From: a virus
Direction: 5' to 3' (one strand)
DNA: 64,000 nucleotides
Virus record (IMG/VR): IMGVR_UViG_3300025697_000023
Location: 1 to 64,000 of that record
The notes under the pieces were generated by a model. The model was not told where the DNA came from. It ran no database searches and saw nothing but the letters and a program-made list of their open reading frames with translations. The first letter of the stretch is position 1. Every line of letters begins with the position of its first letter. The translations under genes and the position numbers were made by a program. This document shows, piece after piece, positions 17,521-27,339 of this stretch.

Positions 17521-20500
17521 AAAATCGGCGCGTATAGCCTGTTCAAGGTACGCATCAGGATCTAATTTTTCAATGTTATTTTTGTTCATGTAGTCGTAGA
17601 TATCAATTACTTCTCCGTAAGAGGGTCCTACTTCTACATCCCATTGAAACGGAACAGGTAGCCAGGGGTGGCGAGTTGCAACTCTAGTTTGTCCGTATTC
17701 CTTTACGAAGTCCGGAATTTGAGAGACATACTTTTTAGGTATCTCAGCTACTATCGAATCATGTACCGTAATGAGCAGATGTCCTCCGAAGTCATGTCGG
17801 ATAGGTTCAGCCATTTCACACAGTACCTCGAGTACTAGATCTGAGGATGTACTTTGAATCTTAAAGTTAATTGCCTGCCGGTTTGCTTTGCTGCGCCCAT
17901 AGGGGGTTAATCCTAGCATTTCAAACCTACGACGACGTCCCAAGAAGGTCTCTACTACACCAATATTTCGTACCTGATCTTTTGTGATACGCACATACTC
18001 AGGTATTGATGGAAACATTTTCTCGAGTGCATCAATAATCGTTTGTGCCTGTTCCAACGAGATCCCTACAATTTGCGCAATTTTGTATTTACTGGCGCCG
18101 TATAAAATTCCGAAGACCACGCGCTTAATTGTTTTCCGAAGTTTTTCTAACTGTCTCGCATACCAGGGATCCGTATCCTTGAAATTATTTCGGTTATTAA
18201 AGTCGTCGTAACTCCAACCGTGGTCTTCATCGATACCTATGAGGTTCATCACAGCTTTTCGTGATGCGTATTGTACCTCTGCCAGGATGGTCTCAGGTTT
18301 AAAGATCATGCCCGCGAAGAATGAGTGGGGATCCATACCGTCATTCAGGGCTTTAATTAAGTTCTTATCCTTACTATAGGCCGCGTAGATTCTAACCTCT
18401 GCTGCCTTAGCGTCTGCGTTACAGATCACCTGACTCTCGGGGTCAGTAGGAATAAAACTCTTTTTGATGTTATGTTGCCCGATTTGATAGGGGACATTTT
18501 GCATGTTTTCGTCTGATGATGAATTGTGGTTTACAAAACCTTGCGCAACGAAAGAATGATCATAAGCTACTTCGATATCCCAAACGCCTTTTATTCCGAT
18601 ACTTCGGATAGACTTGATTCGGCTAGTACCAAATTTATTTGAACGGTATTTATCGCGTATACGGCGCTGACGATTACAGGTAGTAACTTCAGAACCAATA
18701 TCTAATTCTTTAAGGCGGTGGATTACTAAAGGACCGTAAATTGATCCAGGTTCTGAAGGAGTGTAAAAACCATGGTTTTTTGTAACTTCAATTGAGGATC
18801 CGTTCTCAAGTGTAACACAATACATTTCTTCATCACCCTTGCAGAACAACTTAACGATATTACGTAATCTATTTTTGTGAGTCCTAATAGATACCGAAGG
18901 TATTAGATCCAAGGGTAGTTTTGAAATTACAAAAGATCCCTTGTCTGTGTCAAGAATAGTATTCTCGGAAACACAAAGACGAAAAGTAGCAGTGCCGTGT
19001 TGGTGGAAGTTCGTATGCATACGTCCGTCTTCTTCACTCAGGGCTTTGATATTGGCCACGAAGGTTGTCAGAGCCTTGTGTGTTGCTCGGTACCGCAGGA
19101 TAGCACGGGATAGGGGACAGTCATGCTGTGTAGCGAGTGAGCGTAAGAACTGAGCGTTAGTAGATGCTAAGCCTGTCTCCGTTCGAGGCGGTTCTATAAC
19201 GCCGCTGTAGCATACTATTTTACCTGTTTCAGGATGTTTGAAACCTGTGCCATATAGGAGTTTACGTACGTCAGCAGCACTAGAAGGATTGAATTTAATG
19301 TTCTCTGGAACCATTGGCAGCATCTCAGCACGAGATTGCACGATAGATAGTTCCATCTTAACGGCTAATTCGTCTACGTAATCCCGGTCAACCTTTACAC
19401 CGTAAAGCTCCATTTCCGCCAAGACACGAGTCGTAGGGATTACTCGTCCAAACATATTAGCTGAAGTAGGGTCTCGCATAGAACAGCCAGGCTGTGCTAG
19501 GTGCTTAAAGTAGGCGTTATGCGCCCACTGGCCTCTACGCTTTGCCAGCGCAGTGTTCTCTTGCTCAGCTCTTTCCCGCTGTAGACCTACTATCTGCCTT
19601 GTAACATCGCCATCGATAGCTCCATACAGGTTAAGGTCGTCCAACGGTATTTTCAAAAAGCCCTCGGTAGCAGCATCTTTGGCTAACTTTTTGGCGGCTC
19701 CTTTAAGCTTTTTCTTTTTCTCGGCCGTTTGTTTTGCATCCGCGATCTGTGAATCGCCTTCGGTGGCTGTAAGAATAGCTTGGAGGGTATCTTCATACCC
19801 GGAGTAAGCCGGGAGCATAATATTTGTAAGATCTTTTAGGCCGTAAAAACCTTTCTTATCTTCAACTAAAAGATGTTCTCCAAGCATGGTATCCCAACCG
19901 ATTCGTCTGATATCCCAACCCTTGCTTTTAAGAACTTTTAAATCAAATTTTGCATTCTGCAAAACCTTAGGCTTTGGACTAGAAAGTATCCGTTGTATCA
20001 GCGGAGCGACTTGTTCAAATGTCCAAGGAGTATCGGGGTGTTCAATTGGTATGGATGTGGAATAGCCTGTAGCCCAAGAAACTATCAGACTCAAGAGTTT
20101 CAAGTTTTTTCTGTGGGGATACTTAGTGTTCGTTTCAGTATCTAGAGAGATTATCCAGTTATCTGGATTCACATCATTTTCGGTATATGCGAGAATATGA
20201 TCGACTAATTTTTCTACCTCTTTAAGAGTCTTGGGAAAAACATAGTTCTTTGCAAGGACGTCAAGGGTAGGCGTCATCTGGATTGCTTTACCTTTGCCTA
20301 CATCTACTACTCCGGAGAGGAACAAATCCATATGATTTTTAAACAAGTCAAAGTAACCTGTTTTGGCTGCAAGTTGTTGCTTTGACATGGACACATAGAT
20401 ATATACTTTACGCCCCTGGAGGGTAGTAGTTACAAAATGTTCTTGTGTTGCCGAGTATTTTCTAAATTTGATACCCAAGGATTTTAGAACACTATCGCCC

Positions 20501-20952
20501 ATTGCAAAGATCATAATAGGACGGTCAGGACGTGAGTATGTTAATAGCTCCTGGTGAAAAAGTGGAGCACAACAATCTATATTATTTTTGAGAGGCTTTT
20601 TGCGCTCACAACGCACCGCATACGTAAACCTTCCTACGAACGGCTTAAACACCGTGTTTATATCTATTGTCCGTAGAAAGGCCGCACGTACTATTTTCTC
20701 AATGTCTTTAGTCCATCCTTGATGGTTAATTAGACTAGCAGACGGTCCCGATAAAAATGGAGAATTAGCTACGCAGAAAAAATCAACTTTATGAGGAGTC
20801 CCTCCTGCGCCGTCAGTATAGTGTGCTTTTTGGGAAAGCTTACAAGTCTTACACTTGGGGCCGCGCCATGCATTTTCACCGCAGAGTTGGCAGAAATCAT
20901 TCGTCGCGGGTCCATCCGTATTCGCTGGCGTCTTTTGGTCGTTGTTTACCAT
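17497..20952 (-). CDS. Family A DNA polymerase with N-terminal UDG-like domain, 3'-5' exonuclease and a mini-intein
   Basis: 1151 residues. The N-terminal ~215 residues have two Cys pairs (CQLC, CKTC), a Ser/Gly/Pro loop (PFLSGPSASL), TYAVRC and FAMGDSVLKSLG, resembling family 4-type uracil-DNA glycosylases. The exonuclease domain shows SLDTET near 269, LQNAKFDLKVL near 331 and YGAIDGDV near 443. The polymerase domain has RLSSSDENMQNVP (split by the intein), motif A NADAKAAEVR, motif B RKTIKRVVFGILYG and motif C TVHDSI, where the usual Glu after His-Asp is Ser. It would be the replicative polymerase. AAAGGA precedes the ATG, which lies inside the end of the primase-helicase gene. Without the intein it is 1000 residues. 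Confidence 0.93.
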   Translation of the reverse strand: MVNNDQKTPANTDGPATNDFCQLCGENAWRGPKCKTCKLSQKAHYTDGAGGTPHKVDFFCVANSPFLSGPSASLINHQGWTKDIEKIVRAAFLRTIDINTVFKPFVGRFTYAVRCERKKPLKNNIDCCAPLFHQELLTYSRPDRPIMIFAMGDSVLKSLGIKFRKYSATQEHFVTTTLQGRKVYIYVSMSKQQLAAKTGYFDLFKNHMDLFLSGVVDVGKGKAIQMTPTLDVLAKNYVFPKTLKEVEKLVDHILAYTENDVNPDNWIISLDTETNTKYPHRKNLKLLSLIVSWATGYSTSIPIEHPDTPWTFEQVAPLIQRILSSPKPKVLQNAKFDLKVLKSKGWDIRRIGWDTMLGEHLLVEDKKGFYGLKDLTNIMLPAYSGYEDTLQAILTATEGDSQIADAKQTAEKKKKLKGAAKKLAKDAATEGFLKIPLDDLNLYGAIDGDVTRQIVGLQRERAEQENTALAKRRGQWAHNAYFKHLAQPGCSMRDPTSANMFGRVIPTTRVLAEMELYGVKVDRDYVDELAVKMELSIVQSRAEMLPMVPENIKFNPSSAADVRKLLYGTGFKHPETGKIVCYSGVIEPPRTETGLASTNAQFLRSLATQHDCPLSRAILRYRATHKALTTFVANIKALSEEDGRMHTNFHQHGTATFRLCVSENTILDTDKGSFVISKLPLDLIPSVSIRTHKNRLRNIVKLFCKGDEEMYCVTLENGSSIEVTKNHGFYTPSEPGSIYGPLVIHRLKELDIGSEVTTCNRQRRIRDKYRSNKFGTSRIKSIRSIGIKGVWDIEVAYDHSFVAQGFVNHNSSSDENMQNVPYQIGQHNIKKSFIPTDPESQVICNADAKAAEVRIYAAYSKDKNLIKALNDGMDPHSFFAGMIFKPETILAEVQYASRKAVMNLIGIDEDHGWSYDDFNNRNNFKDTDPWYARQLEKLRKTIKRVVFGILYGASKYKIAQIVGISLEQAQTIIDALEKMFPSIPEYVRITKDQVRNIGVVETFLGRRRRFEMLGLTPYGRSKANRQAINFKIQSTSSDLVLEVLCEMAEPIRHDFGGHLLITVHDSIVAEIPKKYVSQIPDFVKEYGQTRVATRHPWLPVPFQWDVEVGPSYGEVIDIYDYMNKNNIEKLDPDAYLEQAIRADFEKEIAAS
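18523..18975 (-). other. Mini-intein (151 aa) in the DNA polymerase
   Basis: Residues 660-810 of the polymerase ORF. It begins CVSENTILDTDKG, has a block B-like VTKNHGFYT, and ends VWDIEVAYDHSFVAQ (block F) then GFVNHN before the +1 Ser of SSSDEN. No LAGLIDADG or HNH motif is visible, so it cannot home by itself. The insertion is in the conserved RLSSSDPNLQNIP-type segment of family A polymerases, between Leu and the first Ser. Confidence 0.92.
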
Positions 20953-23900
20953 CTACTTGGTCCTTTACAGCAGCAATTACTGGAGTTTTAATCGACTCAT
21001 CGCTACTTCTTTCTCTGGGGGAACTAATGTCATCGGTGACACTTATCGCTACAACATGCTTGGCTTCTATTCGGGGCCCAAAATAGGGAACAGTCTTACT
21101 AAGAACGTTAGACCGCACAACTTCAGGATCACTTAGAGTCTGTGTGTATCGTCTCAAGGTCGCCTTTAATTGAACGGGGGCGTAATTACTGAATCGATCT
21201 GGGAGCATATGGTCAATCCCTGTTAGTAAGAAAACTAATATTTTCTTTTCTGGATCAAAGTAAACACCCTGCATACAGTCATTTATAAATGAAGCCTCGT
21301 TACCACTGGAAAGAAGCGAGGCTAAAGAACGCTTAGCCTGGTCTCTATCATATTGAAAAACTCTACTATGGATGAGTGCATGGAACAGATCGTCAGACAT
21401 AGACACGTCACTAAGCATGTTAACTTCGTGTTTATTCTGTTCTACAAACTCACGGAAAAAGGCTTCCCAATCGCGTCCAATAAGTTTCAAGAACGACAGG
21501 ACAGGAAATAAGTGAGAAGCCCAACGTTCTTCAACTTTCTGAGGTAACGTTGAATTAATTCTTTTGTAGAAAGCTTCGGCCACGTGTTCGTAGTTAGCTA
21601 TAAGCTCAGGAACATGTGGATACATACAAACAGCAATGTCTCGAGCGATTCCTCTAACCGCTGTTTTTCCAAAACGCTCTAGCAGAATATTATTGGGAGA
21701 AGGTCTATGCGCGACATGCTGCATTTCTACGTGAATTACACGGTTGATATCCTGCGCCTTTTGAGCTGTAACAATTGCTGAGAATATAACCGGGTGTCGA
21801 AGAGTTGCTTCGTAAAAGGATCCGTGCTGAGTACCTCGAGCCCTTACTACTTCCCCGTTAATCATCGGGCGATACAGCTCAAAAATATTCAGTACATGAC
21901 TGCTCTTACGTGTTCCGTCTGCAGATTCAAATTCATCCAAAGCCATGAGACGTCGGTCGTTATTTGCAGCACCCGCGATGGACGCCTCCGTGTAACTACC
22001 GGCGTATTGTGAACAGTAAAAAAGCTGAAGATCTCGCATACTGGTATCCTGGCCCGTAAATGTAGATACGAGTTTAGACTTACCCGAAGAAGAGTCTCCA
22101 GAAATAAACATCATTAGTGGATTTGGAAAAGCATCCATCACAGACATGATAAAAGGAAGCGCCGCGATAAAGGTTTTCATTGTTTTGTGGTTCTTAAACT
22201 GGAAACCAATATCGTAATATTCTTCTACAAAATTAAATATATTTGCTACATCAATAGAGGCGCCTTGTTCTAGTGTATTTTCCGTAAGTCCTCCGGGAAA
22301 CCACGCAGGTCCTCGGTGGTTAGCCTCTAACCCTACGTCAAAAATAATGTCTCTGTCTGAGGGGCCTTTTAGTTTCCGGTATGTAGTCACATCATTTTCT
22401 CTATCAATTGCGAATATAGACTGACCACAGACAAGGTACTCTACGTAAACTTCACTAGGTAACTTGGTACGATGATATCCCTGCCTAAGATGTTGACTAA
22501 CATCATAGTCAGGTGCGCCAGGGGTAAGTGCTGCAACGGCGTCTCGCAGATAGAATTTTAGGAGATTATCTAATAGAGGCATTACGTGTCCCGTAGGGCT
22601 AGGTTCTGGCAAAGTAAAGAACGCAGGAAAACCTACATGTTGCTCTACAAAGTCATAACAAGAACCCGAGATTGTAGCTAGCTCTGAGGATATAGAACGG
22701 TCATCACCTATTCGAAATTGATGATACCGTCCTGTTTTTTTGTTATGGCATATTAGAAAAGTAGAATCCTTGCGGCGTTGAGTACCCACTACAGTCATGA
22801 TGTCTTGTATTGCGTCAGTACAGCGAGCTATAAAACCTTGTTCGCTGTCTTCATTGGATACAATTTCACGTTTAACGATGTTGGTGTTAAGCGCGAATGC
22901 TTCTGCAATAGTATCTACATAAATATCACAGTCAGTTTTGTTGCGGATATACTTACCGTGCTCCGCGGCTTTTTCGTGGCGTTTACGTTTATCGTCTTGA
23001 TCTATATTTTCGAGATCTATAGTAGCACGTTCTACTGCCCACCGCCAAACAGGTACGAAATTCTTAGCAACTTTTTTATGAAGAGCATCAATAACTTTAG
23101 CTTCTCCATACTGGATTACTGCGTCATCTAAATCTTTAGCAGGTAGGAGTTCTTCCCATCCTACAAATACCCGGGCATGTACCTCCGGCATCTTCTCAAT
23201 CCAGGATTGAACTACCGAATCGCCGCGGCTTATCGGGGCGTCTCCTACAAGAAATGCAGTATCAATTCCTGAGGCTCTCAGGATAGGTTCAATATGGGCG
23301 GACCCCCCTTTACCTCCTACAGAAAGAAGGGGAACTTCAATGTTTCCTGAACTTGCTACTCGAGCCATCAGAGACATCACATCCATCTCGCCTTCAGTTA
23401 GATACGCGTGTGTGATTTTTCCCCTTACGTCGGTAAAGTCTTGATAACCACTCCACCCAAGACCGTATAGACCTAAAAGATTTTCAAATGCATCATCCGG
23501 GATTACAATTTTTTTGGGAGAGTCATTAGAAGGAACTCGAAGTTTAAGTCTTCCGATGTCCCGAGGAGTAACATGTAGGGGCCAAACGATAGCTCCGCTG
23601 TATCGACTACTCTTCATAGTTTCGGCCAGGTATTCTGTAGCGGGTACTGTCAGATTAGTAGGTTCATTATCTTCTTTTCTTTTTAGTTTCCACTCATTGA
23701 GTTTCCGTAGATAATTATCTGAAAGGATCTCTTGGAGTTCTGCTAGTGGTGGAAGGATACCTACAGGGAGTGCGTGAAGAATATCTAACGGAACTTTTCT
23801 TTCGAGATATAACCAGTCAAGTGCTTGTTGTGCTGCCGGGTGTTTTCCCGGCGTTGCTACTGCGTCTAGCATATAGCTATGTGATGTCTGATATATTGCT

Positions 23901-24298
23901 TGTTTGGTTTCCTGGTTGGTTCGTTGTTCTTCTAACTCTTGTAATACTTTCTGAGATAGAAAAGGAAATTTGTATCCCTCTTGGAGATACTGCATGGCTT
24001 CCGAAGGTGATGAATCCATCAGGAGAGCAACAAACTCAACCGGATCCGTAATATATAGATCACACCCGTAACACTTACAGAATCCTCGGCTAACGTTAGC
24101 GTAAAAGGATGGGGAAGTGTCCGCGTGATCCGGGCTAGGACAGAGTCCTTTGAGTGTCCCTTGGGATACAAACATAAACCCAAGGTTGGGCTTAAATGTG
24201 CGGATGATCTCGAGCCAATTTTGGGGACTAATTTGAGTCCATATTTTCCAGAGTTGTTCTCGAGTTATCCCTTTCCTTTTGTAGGTTTTCTTTGCCAT
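20897..24298 (-). CDS. DnaG-type primase fused to a ring helicase-like ATPase
   Basis: 1133 residues. The N-terminal zinc site is CPSPDH (53-58) with CKCYGC (74-79), as in DnaG primases. The TOPRIM region has YLTEGEMDVMSL (299-310), VGGKGG and LVGDAPISRGD (350-360). A linker of ~300 residues follows, then an ATPase with FISGDSSSGKSKL (Walker A, 732-743) and LMALDEFE (Walker B, 784-791), the latter followed by NIFELYRPMINGEVVR. It should unwind the fork and make primers for the adjacent polymerase. The ATPase is not a plain DnaB; it looks closer to SF3/AAA-like helicases. The start overlaps the end of the nuclease gene and has GGAAAG upstream. Part of the Walker B region is copied in a small ORF at 62847. 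Confidence 0.9.
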   Translation of the reverse strand: MAKKTYKRKGITREQLWKIWTQISPQNWLEIIRTFKPNLGFMFVSQGTLKGLCPSPDHADTSPSFYANVSRGFCKCYGCDLYITDPVEFVALLMDSSPSEAMQYLQEGYKFPFLSQKVLQELEEQRTNQETKQAIYQTSHSYMLDAVATPGKHPAAQQALDWLYLERKVPLDILHALPVGILPPLAELQEILSDNYLRKLNEWKLKRKEDNEPTNLTVPATEYLAETMKSSRYSGAIVWPLHVTPRDIGRLKLRVPSNDSPKKIVIPDDAFENLLGLYGLGWSGYQDFTDVRGKITHAYLTEGEMDVMSLMARVASSGNIEVPLLSVGGKGGSAHIEPILRASGIDTAFLVGDAPISRGDSVVQSWIEKMPEVHARVFVGWEELLPAKDLDDAVIQYGEAKVIDALHKKVAKNFVPVWRWAVERATIDLENIDQDDKRKRHEKAAEHGKYIRNKTDCDIYVDTIAEAFALNTNIVKREIVSNEDSEQGFIARCTDAIQDIMTVVGTQRRKDSTFLICHNKKTGRYHQFRIGDDRSISSELATISGSCYDFVEQHVGFPAFFTLPEPSPTGHVMPLLDNLLKFYLRDAVAALTPGAPDYDVSQHLRQGYHRTKLPSEVYVEYLVCGQSIFAIDRENDVTTYRKLKGPSDRDIIFDVGLEANHRGPAWFPGGLTENTLEQGASIDVANIFNFVEEYYDIGFQFKNHKTMKTFIAALPFIMSVMDAFPNPLMMFISGDSSSGKSKLVSTFTGQDTSMRDLQLFYCSQYAGSYTEASIAGAANNDRRLMALDEFESADGTRKSSHVLNIFELYRPMINGEVVRARGTQHGSFYEATLRHPVIFSAIVTAQKAQDINRVIHVEMQHVAHRPSPNNILLERFGKTAVRGIARDIAVCMYPHVPELIANYEHVAEAFYKRINSTLPQKVEERWASHLFPVLSFLKLIGRDWEAFFREFVEQNKHEVNMLSDVSMSDDLFHALIHSRVFQYDRDQAKRSLASLLSSGNEASFINDCMQGVYFDPEKKILVFLLTGIDHMLPDRFSNYAPVQLKATLRRYTQTLSDPEVVRSNVLSKTVPYFGPRIEAKHVVAISVTDDISSPRERSSDESIKTPVIAAVKDQVDGKQRPKDASEYGWTRDE

Positions 24299-25091
24299 TG
24301 CCGCTTTCCGTAGTGTGCGCAGGACAATATCCTTTGTGATCGCACCAATTGCAGAGTTTAGATACGCCGGTTCTTTCGAAGTCCGCTGTATCGTGAGTAG
24401 CCTGGTTCAAGTAGTTAATCATGCGATCCCGTATCGGGTCAGCTGAGGTAACATCATACATCTGCCCGAACCGCACAACATCTATTTTAAGGAAGTTAAT
24501 ACCTACTTGAATTTTTGTTAGATCCGGATGAGAAGCCTTAAGTAACCATACATAGCTATCAAACTGATGCTTAAAATATTTTAAGTTATGTTCTTTCCCT
24601 GTCTTATGATCTATGACCAGGCCATGAGATGTTCCCTTAAAGAGGCAAGAAAGATCTAGAACTCCGCGTAGAAACCCGCGCTTATTGTCAAAAAATTTAA
24701 CAGGATTTCCGTCAAGGTCCACGGCTAACCGGAGTTCGATCAGCGGTTTATTAGCCCTATGGCGGACGCAGTACTTATCAAATTTTTCAATAAAGTTTTG
24801 TACTGCGGGTTGAAAAAATTGAACTCGATTAATCTCTTCAGTAGTAAGTTCATTCGAAGCCAGAACCGCATCAAACGCCTTTGCTGGAGGATATCCATTG
24901 AGAACATACTCGACGGCCTTGTGAACTACTTGTCCTACCATTGCGTCTGCGTTAGTTCTTCCTCGTTTCTTTTTTAGTACATAAGAAAACCAAAATTTTT
25001 TCGGACACTCAGCAGCAGTACTAGCTTTGCTTGCTGACCAGGGAGCGTGTTCAAGCACAAATTTGGTGGGTTGCGGATCTTTCGTAGACAT
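24228..25091 (-). CDS. Cas4/RecB-like PD-(D/E)XK nuclease, first copy
   Basis: 287 residues when started at the ATG at 25091, which has AAAGGA upstream; the open frame extends 21 codons further without a site. WSASKASTAAECPKKFWF near the N-terminus, GVLDLSCLF, VIDHKTGK (catalytic Asp and Lys) and the C-terminal CNWCDHKGYC (C-x2-C-x5-C) are the pattern of the Cas4/AddB-type nuclease with an iron-sulfur site; the first Cys of the cluster would be that of AECPKK. Such phage nucleases take part in recombination or end processing. It lies between the ssDNA-binding candidate and the primase-helicase. Confidence 0.85.
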   Translation of the reverse strand: MSTKDPQPTKFVLEHAPWSASKASTAAECPKKFWFSYVLKKKRGRTNADAMVGQVVHKAVEYVLNGYPPAKAFDAVLASNELTTEEINRVQFFQPAVQNFIEKFDKYCVRHRANKPLIELRLAVDLDGNPVKFFDNKRGFLRGVLDLSCLFKGTSHGLVIDHKTGKEHNLKYFKHQFDSYVWLLKASHPDLTKIQVGINFLKIDVVRFGQMYDVTSADPIRDRMINYLNQATHDTADFERTGVSKLCNWCDHKGYCPAHTTESGNGKENLQKERDNSRTTLENMDSN

Positions 25092-25161
25092 GGAAACAGT
25101 CCTTTCTGAAAAAGTCCAGGAAAGAGGGCCCTTGCGAGCCCTCTCCCCAGACAACTACCTG

Positions 25162-26214
25162 TTACATGTTATCCGGTGCTTTTTCCATGTCATCGTAATT
25201 GGGAGTATCTCCTGATTCCGTGGACTTTTGATCCCCGGCACCCTCGTCTCCCTGATTATTTTGTCGGGCTTCTTCTGCTTGACTATATATCCGCGCTAAT
25301 CCTGGAAGAATATAAGCTACTTCAGCACTTGTACACATTGTTTCACAGAAATCATGAAGTTCCTCGGGAACATTTTCATCTGCGTTAACATTTGTTTCCT
25401 GCGTAAACCACCGGAAAGATCGTTCCGTATCTTTGTGCTCTTCGGAAGTTACCCGGTACCAGCGCTCCCAAGGAAGACCAAAGATACCACCCTTTTTAGC
25501 GAAACGCATGAGTCGTCGTCCTGCAGGTTCACTCGTACGTGAGAAACGTACTAGGACAATATCCGAGAGATCGCGAGGAAGCATGAATGCAATAACATCA
25601 TCGCTACAGAGTTGGTCTTTCTTTCCATCTCTCCAGGGCAAGTTAGGACAATCAGCACAGGTACCGAAACGGTTACCCATGCGGCGGTCCATGCTAGTAC
25701 ACACGGGCATTTTAGAAGTACTCCCGGCGTCCCTATCCGGCCACATAGTACGACCTTCCCAGATAGCAACTACGGTTCCTTCAAAAACTTTTCCTACATT
25801 TTCTTTAGTCGTGAGATAGAACTGTCCCGGGATAGCAGTCTCAGGTCGATTAGCGTCTGCTCCTGTTCCCTGGTAGAGCCGTAACTCTGTGTAGTCAGGT
25901 CGGTCATTCGAAGAATAGATCCCCTTTTTATCCGTTGCCATACGTCGCATAATTGCTGCCACAGCTTCCTGCTGTTCTGTAGGTAGCGAAGTAATAATCG
26001 CACGCATGGTAGCTTTAGTAGGAATGTCTTTTTCAACAGCCTCTATACGAGTCAAATACCTGTCCAAGAATAAGTCAGATCCGTTAAGTGTTTTTGCGAG
26101 GGATACCGTAGTGGTATCTTCGGGCTTCGCAATAGCCTCTGTTTGCTCCTGGGGAGCTGCTTCTGCTGTGTCTTCTGACACAACAGCGTCGTTGGTCCTC
26201 TTCTTCTTTGTCAT
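25162..26214 (-). CDS. Candidate ssDNA-binding protein with an internal zinc site and acidic tail
   Basis: 350 residues from the ATG at 26214 (GGAG upstream). The N-terminal ~40 residues are Thr/Glu/Ala-rich and disordered-looking. The core has FEGTVVAIWEGRTMWPD, then a Cys group CTSMDRRMGN...CADCP...LCSDD that could bind zinc, and IVLVRFSRTSEPAGRRLMRF. The C-terminal ~40 residues are acidic and end in NYDDMEKAPDNM, as in many single-stranded DNA-binding proteins that recruit partners through their tail. It is the first gene of the replication operon. The assignment rests on layout and context, not on a clear family match. Confidence 0.55.
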   Translation of the reverse strand: MTKKKRTNDAVVSEDTAEAAPQEQTEAIAKPEDTTTVSLAKTLNGSDLFLDRYLTRIEAVEKDIPTKATMRAIITSLPTEQQEAVAAIMRRMATDKKGIYSSNDRPDYTELRLYQGTGADANRPETAIPGQFYLTTKENVGKVFEGTVVAIWEGRTMWPDRDAGSTSKMPVCTSMDRRMGNRFGTCADCPNLPWRDGKKDQLCSDDVIAFMLPRDLSDIVLVRFSRTSEPAGRRLMRFAKKGGIFGLPWERWYRVTSEEHKDTERSFRWFTQETNVNADENVPEELHDFCETMCTSAEVAYILPGLARIYSQAEEARQNNQGDEGAGDQKSTESGDTPNYDDMEKAPDNM

Positions 26215-26239
26215 TGTGATTTCTCCTGTTTGTTGAAGG

Positions 26240-26272
26240 ACCCTCAGGGTAAGACAATTCAATTACATTGTC
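26240..26272. promoter_or_regulatory. Two dyads in the divergent region before the sigma factor gene
   Basis: ACCCT-C-AGGGT (26240-26250) and GACAAT-(8)-ATTGTC (26253-26272) lie between the leftward replication operon and the rightward sigma factor gene. Either could be an operator controlling both. No promoter boxes are convincing on their own. Confidence 0.35.
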
Positions 26273-26311
26273 CATCGATATGTGTTAAAAAGAACTATAA
26301 GGAGGCTGAAA

Positions 26312-27334
26312 ATGTCCGATGATTTTTTTCTAGACCGGGTATTTACGGCGTATTACGATGATGTAGGTAAACATGAGGTATTAACACCGGAAAAAGAACG
26401 TAAATTACTACTACAGTATCGTACCTGCTCCCACTGTGACACACCTATTCCGCAAAAAATACCGGAAACCAACTGTCCGTTTTGCGGTACAATGGTTCCG
26501 TCAACGACTAGTGCTAAGGGGCGACAACATATTTGTAGCTCTTGTTCTGCCAAATTTGATATACAGATTACACCTAAAAGATGTCCTACCTGCGGTGCTG
26601 ATAGAGATACAAAATCCCGGGAACAATTAATAATTTCTAATCTTCGTTTTGTTATGAAAACTGCTAAAAGTTTCTCCCGTAAACCTGCCCATATTCAGCG
26701 GCTGGTATCTGCTGGTAACGTTGGATTGATACTCGCAGTTGACAAATTTGAGTTGAGTAAAGAAACAAGATTTTTAACTTATGCTGCCTGGTGGATTCGA
26801 AAAGAAATGTTGGACGAGATTAACAGTCTGGGACTAATTCATATCCCTTCGCATAAACAGAAATCTATGCGTAAAGAAATGAAAGAAGGAACATACGTTT
26901 GTCGCCATTGTGAAATGCGAACACATACGCCTGACCACATAGCACATCTCCCTCCTTGCGTAGAAAAAACGCATGAGTTTATTTTACCAGATGTTCCTAG
27001 CCTCTTTCACTCAATTACCACTATAGAAAATCTTTCACTGTCGGATAATAAAGACGTAGAGTTTGACGCTATCGGTGATAACTCTGCACGTATTTTACGA
27101 GATGCTATCCGGTCCATGAATGTAAGTGAGCGGGATAAATTTATAGTTATTCAATACTATAATGTTCCCCAAGAAGAACGAAAAAGTGCACAACCTAAGA
27201 GTCTTCATCAGCTCGCGTCTGTCGCAAGAATTACGCCAGAACGAGTACGACAGATAAAAGAAAAATTACTAAAAGATTTGCGTGTAGAGATGAAGCGTCG
27301 ATCTGTTGGTGATGCTCAGGATATTTGTTGGTAA
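26312..27334 (+). CDS. Sigma-70-family RNA polymerase sigma factor with inserted zinc ribbons
   Basis: 340 residues from the ATG at 26312, which has a strong AAGGAGG; an earlier in-frame start has none. LTPEKERKLLLQYR (24-37) is a region 1.2-like start. Then come two Cys-pair ribbons (C39/C42 with C55/C58; C75/C78 with C91/C94) where other sigma factors have only a short linker. Region 2 is LIISNLRFVMKTAKSF...RFLTYAAWWIRKEML (106-167). Another Cys group (C197, C200, C216) follows. Region 4 is SLHQLASVARITPERVRQIKEKL (297-319), a helix-turn-helix for the -35 element. It probably directs the phage RNA polymerase or the host enzyme to phage promoters. Confidence 0.9.
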   Translation: MSDDFFLDRVFTAYYDDVGKHEVLTPEKERKLLLQYRTCSHCDTPIPQKIPETNCPFCGTMVPSTTSAKGRQHICSSCSAKFDIQITPKRCPTCGADRDTKSREQLIISNLRFVMKTAKSFSRKPAHIQRLVSAGNVGLILAVDKFELSKETRFLTYAAWWIRKEMLDEINSLGLIHIPSHKQKSMRKEMKEGTYVCRHCEMRTHTPDHIAHLPPCVEKTHEFILPDVPSLFHSITTIENLSLSDNKDVEFDAIGDNSARILRDAIRSMNVSERDKFIVIQYYNVPQEERKSAQPKSLHQLASVARITPERVRQIKEKLLKDLRVEMKRRSVGDAQDICW

Positions 27335-27339
27335 TAAAC

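Noticed and set aside
25433-25819. Rightward ORF of 128 codons opposite the ssDNA-binding candidate
   Set aside because: Antisense shadow; the leftward frame has a ribosome site, codon bias and operon continuity.
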